Assembly (NCBI GenBank): GCA_020052975.1
Contig: JAGVOC010000144.1
Coordinates: 1 to 8,785 of the forward strand
DNA length: 8,785 bases
DNA from: Desulfobacterales bacterium
Lineage (GTDB): Bacteria > Desulfobacterota > Desulfobacteria > Desulfobacterales > RPRI01
Direction of reading: 5' to 3'
The position numbers and the translations under genes are program-made. The notes under the pieces are model-generated. The model had not been told where the DNA came from. It was given only the letters and a program-made list of their open reading frames with translations, and searched no databases. How positions within the stretch are numbered: position 1 is the stretch's first letter; every line of letters starts with the position of its first letter. Positions 6,435-8,785 of the stretch are shown here, piece by piece.

Positions 6435-6641
6435 CAGATAATTAGTAATTAGATTTAGGCATTCTCTCCAAAAGGCGGGCTTGATGTATTTAGATAGTTT
6501 TAAATCTATATCATGATTTTATATGTGTCAAGAATTTTATCTTTTTGATATTTTTCTGATAATTCTTTAAATACAAGAAATAATCAGATAAACAAGCAAG
6601 TAATATTTGATTTTGGTTTTGAATATATTATTAAATCCATT
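6435..6641. other. AT-rich part of the divergent rho / cca-like spacer
   Basis: The full spacer between the two genes is 417 bp. Its rho side is described under the small ORF, -10 box, hairpin and tandem repeat. This remaining part is AT-rich and holds a 5-bp inverted repeat TAGAT/ATCTA (6491-6508) and a weak promoter for the plus-strand gene at 6545-6573. A GGAGG at 6405-6409 is not followed by a usable reading frame. I see no RNA gene, mobile element or conserved domain. Confidence 0.5.
6545..6573 (+). promoter_or_regulatory. Weak candidate promoter for the cca-like gene
   Basis: TTGATA (6545-6550, one change from consensus) is followed after 17 bp by TAAATA (6568-6573, a poor -10). This would give a leader of about 85 bases. 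In DNA this AT-rich such matches are common, so support is slight. Confidence 0.22.
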
Positions 6642-6686
6642 ATGGCAAGAAATTATTATAAAAAATGTTCTATTATAAGCGCATGA
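6642..6686 (+). CDS. 14-codon upstream ORF overlapping an internal start of the cca-like gene
   Basis: ATG at 6642 opens a frame MARNYYKKCSIISA whose TGA (6684-6686) overlaps the in-frame ATG at 6683 of the next gene in an ATGA arrangement, the classic geometry of translational coupling. Neither start has a clear Shine-Dalgarno. If real, it would favour codon 7 of the downstream gene as true start. It may be chance. Confidence 0.18.
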   Translation: MARNYYKKCSIISA

Positions 6687-8059
6687 TAAAATTTGATCCG
6701 GTTATTCCAAAAATCAAAGGCGCATATATTGTTGGTGGTTCTATAAGGGATCTTCTTTTAGGCAGATCCCCTTCCGACTATGACATAGTTGTGATAGAAT
6801 CCCCTGATAAATATGCATGCGATCTTGCTATGCGCTGCAACGGACATGTCGTTAAGATCGGAAAACAGAATCAAACAATATTCAGAGTCATTTCAGAAGG
6901 CAACATTTTTGATATATCAGCAATTGAAGGCAAAACAATTGAAGACGATCTAAAGAAAAGGGATTTTACTATAAACGCAATTGGTTATAGCCTTACATCT
7001 GGAAAGCTTATAGATTTACTTGAAGGGATTAAAGATCTTTCATTAAAAACGATTAGAATGGTTTCAACGGATATTTTCCAAAAAGATCCTGTTCGTTTAT
7101 TAAGGGCATACAGGATAGGAGCTATGTACGATTTTGAAATCGAAACCGAAACAGCCTCTGCCATTGCCAATAATGCAAAACTCATTAAAACTTCTGCAGG
7201 TGAGCGAATAAGAGCTGAATTATTTAAAATACTTTATCAGGCAAAGTCATATGGTTATATTGATCAAATGGCTAAATCAGGGCTTCTTTTTGAAATTTTA
7301 CCAGAACTGACTGCTTTAAAAGGATGCTATCAAAATGAACATCACAAACATGATGTCCTGGATCATTCATTAGCGGCTTACAGCCAGCTTGAAACATTAT
7401 TGAATGACAGGAATATAAATCCAGAAATGTCTGATTTTTTAAATCGGGATATGGATAAAGAAAGATCGGCTCTATTGAAATGCTCAATACTGCTGCATGA
7501 TATTGGGAAACCTTCCTCTCTAACTATTGGTAATGACAGCAAAATCCATTTTTTTGGCCATGATAAAATTGGTGCTGAAATTGCAAAACAGATCTCAATA
7601 AGGTTGAAATTTTCAAATAATGAAGCAAATTACATCGATTTTATAATAAGAAACCATATTGCAGCCCTTCACCTGTACAACTCCGGCATTAAAAATCCCC
7701 CTTCAAATAAAAGTTTGACTCGTTTCTTTATCAAATGCGGAGATATGACACCGGATATTCTGCTTCACACAATTGCCGACATAAAAGGAAAGGGAAACGA
7801 AGATAAAAGAAACGAAGATTTTTTAAGTTTCGCATCGTATCTTCTAAAAGAGTTTTTTTCCGGCTATGAGGTTAAAAAAACCGGACTGCGGCTGATTACG
7901 GGGAATGATCTTATTGAAGAGTTTGGCCTGTCACCTTCACCTCTATTTAAAAGAATCTTATACCTTGTTGAAGAGTCAAGGATTTCAAACGATATAAAAA
8001 ATCGTGAAGAGGCTTTTTCTTTGGTAAAAGAACTAATAAAAAGCAATTTCGCCAAATAA
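6665..8059 (+). CDS. cca: tRNA nucleotidyltransferase / poly(A) polymerase family protein with HD domain
   Basis: Class II nucleotidyltransferases of this type add CCA, or part of it, to tRNA 3' ends using CTP and ATP. Domains in order: the head GGSIRDLLLG (24-33) with metal-binding DYD (38-40), KRDFTINAI (98-106), the neck DPVRLLRAYR (141-150) and ERIRAE (180-185), then an HD phosphohydrolase domain (HKHDVLDHS 227-235, LLHDIGKP 276-283, FFGHD 296-300), and a C-terminal helical region ending near residue 464. The base-selecting EDxxR motif is KDPVR here, with D and R kept. Full CCA-adding, CC- or A-adding and poly(A) polymerase activity cannot be told apart by motif reading, so the symbol is provisional. 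The start could be ATG 6665 or the in-frame ATG 6683. Neither has a strong ribosome site. It is divergent from rho. Confidence 0.88.
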   Translation: MFYYKRMIKFDPVIPKIKGAYIVGGSIRDLLLGRSPSDYDIVVIESPDKYACDLAMRCNGHVVKIGKQNQTIFRVISEGNIFDISAIEGKTIEDDLKKRDFTINAIGYSLTSGKLIDLLEGIKDLSLKTIRMVSTDIFQKDPVRLLRAYRIGAMYDFEIETETASAIANNAKLIKTSAGERIRAELFKILYQAKSYGYIDQMAKSGLLFEILPELTALKGCYQNEHHKHDVLDHSLAAYSQLETLLNDRNINPEMSDFLNRDMDKERSALLKCSILLHDIGKPSSLTIGNDSKIHFFGHDKIGAEIAKQISIRLKFSNNEANYIDFIIRNHIAALHLYNSGIKNPPSNKSLTRFFIKCGDMTPDILLHTIADIKGKGNEDKRNEDFLSFASYLLKEFFSGYEVKKTGLRLITGNDLIEEFGLSPSPLFKRILYLVEESRISNDIKNREEAFSLVKELIKSNFAK

Positions 8060-8308
8060 TCTTATTAAGAATCTACCGATCAACCGATAAACTGCTCTTT
8101 TTTGTTATTTTTTTGATGCTTATTTTTTATCCTAATCCTTGACAATATAAAGCCGTTTCTATAGTTAAGCCAAGATATATAAAATCGGACAAGATTCTTA
8201 TTTGAATCATTGGAGCAGAATAGATAGACTATGACAATATATTTTAAAGCAATGTTTTAGGAATCTTTACAGGTATGAAAAATATAACCAAGAAAAAGGA
8301 GAATCGAC
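8060..8308 (+). promoter_or_regulatory. Spacer and adk leader, with candidate promoter
   Basis: TTGACA (8139-8144, consensus) and TATAGT (8160-8165) stand 15 bp apart, slightly short, and would start a leader of about 135 bases before adk. Within it GATTC and GAATC form a 5-bp stem with a 6-base loop near 8195-8210. AAGGAG lies 8 bases before the adk ATG. The T-rich stretch at 8095-8117 lacks a GC-rich stem, so no intrinsic terminator for the upstream gene is supported. Confidence 0.4.
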
Positions 8309-8785
8309 ATGAACATTTTGTTTTTCGGACCGAACGGCAGCGGTAAGGGAACTCAGGGGGCCATTTTAAAGGATAAATACAAGACTCCGCACATTGAATC
8401 CGGTGCAATATTTCGTGAAAACATCTCAAAAGGAACCGAACTCGGCGCAAAAGCCAAGACATATATAGACAAAGGCGATTTGGTACCTGATGAAATTACG
8501 ATTCCTATGATACTGGATCGCATGAAACAGCCTGATTGTAAAAACGGATGGCTTCTTGACGGTTTTCCCAGGAATAAGAACCAGGCAATCAAACTAGATG
8601 AATCCTTGAAAAAAGCCGACATAAAGCTTGATATAGTTGTTGAAATTGTGCTCGACAGGCAGATTGCAAAAAACAGAATAATAGGACGCAGGCTTTGTGA
8701 AAAGGACAACAATCATCCCAACAACATATTTATAGATGCGATAAAACCGAATGGAGACAAATGCCGTGTCTGCGGAGGCAATCTT
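8309..8785 (+). CDS. adk: Adenylate kinase, N-terminal 159 codons (cut by window edge)
   Basis: Adk interconverts ATP + AMP and 2 ADP. The P-loop is GPNGSGKGT (7-15; commonly GPPGAGKGT). The AMP-site SGAIFRE (31-37) keeps R36 but has Ala where the usual SGD motif has Asp33. DGFPR (84-88) with the Mg-linked Asp84 and GRRLC (126-130) are intact. The LID is of the metal-binding type but altered: C130 is kept, position 133 is Asp in place of Cys, and the second pair is C152-x2-C155, two residues later than in Bacillus enzymes. A B. subtilis Adk with an Asp ligand is known, so zinc binding remains possible. The ribosome site AAGGAG is strong and decides the ATG. The frame is open to the edge and the C-terminal CORE part is missing. 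Confidence 0.95.
   Translation, partial: MNILFFGPNGSGKGTQGAILKDKYKTPHIESGAIFRENISKGTELGAKAKTYIDKGDLVPDEITIPMILDRMKQPDCKNGWLLDGFPRNKNQAIKLDESLKKADIKLDIVVEIVLDRQIAKNRIIGRRLCEKDNNHPNNIFIDAIKPNGDKCRVCGGNL

Noticed and set aside
8095..8117. T-rich stretch after the cca-like gene considered as an intrinsic terminator
   Set aside because: No GC-rich stem precedes it. Only a short CTTATTAAG palindrome and an ACCGAT direct repeat are present.
8275..8346. 23-codon frame from ATG 8275 overlapping the start of adk
   Set aside because: It is out of frame with adk, lacks a properly spaced ribosome site and reads through the P-loop region as a basic, featureless peptide.
1..8785. Searched for CRISPR arrays, tRNA or rRNA genes, toxin-antitoxin pairs and defence genes
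   Set aside because: No regularly spaced repeats, cloverleaf genes or such proteins are visible. All large frames are accounted for by housekeeping genes.

Overview
This window comes from the core chromosome of an AT-rich Gram-negative bacterium. The best inference is Desulfobacterota (deltaproteobacterial, Desulfobacterales-like). The reasons are the short single-core EF-Ts, an S2 with a long acidic tail, the gene order rho-rpmE-prfA-prmC beside rpsB-tsf-pyrH, and an adenylate kinase with an unusual LID. No 16S or other taxonomic marker is present, so this is inference from gene style.

Left and centre (1-6247) are read entirely on the minus strand, so transcription runs from high to low coordinates. 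First comes rho (Rho factor) with rpmE (zinc-type L31) 32 bp behind it. A 245-bp gap follows, holding two GC-rich palindromic units and a rho-independent terminator. Then come prfA (RF1) and prmC (the methyltransferase that modifies RF1), which overlap by 26 bp. After a 200-bp leader with small repeats comes the classic rpsB-tsf-pyrH run (S2, EF-Ts, UMP kinase). In the canonical order frr follows pyrH. Here it is absent within the window. The left edge instead holds a GC-rich palindrome, a second hairpin and the first ten codons of what looks like an IS200/IS605-type Y1 transposase.

Right part (6248-8785): a 417-bp AT-rich divergent intergenic region separates rho from plus-strand genes. These are a class II tRNA nucleotidyltransferase with an HD domain (cca-like) and, after 249 bp with a plausible promoter, adk (adenylate kinase), which is cut by the right edge.

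Functionally the genes cover transcription termination (rho), translation termination (RF1 and its methylase), ribosome and elongation parts (S2, L31, EF-Ts), tRNA 3'-end maintenance and nucleoside monophosphate kinases (PyrH, Adk). I found no defence system, CRISPR array, RNA gene or novel multi-gene system. The parts most worth a second look are non-coding: a REP-like palindrome family sharing the core CCYCGCCGCARGC (three copies, one just upstream of the putative Y1 transposase), and the leader regions of rho, rpsB and cca, which contain small ORFs, hairpins and short tandem repeats.
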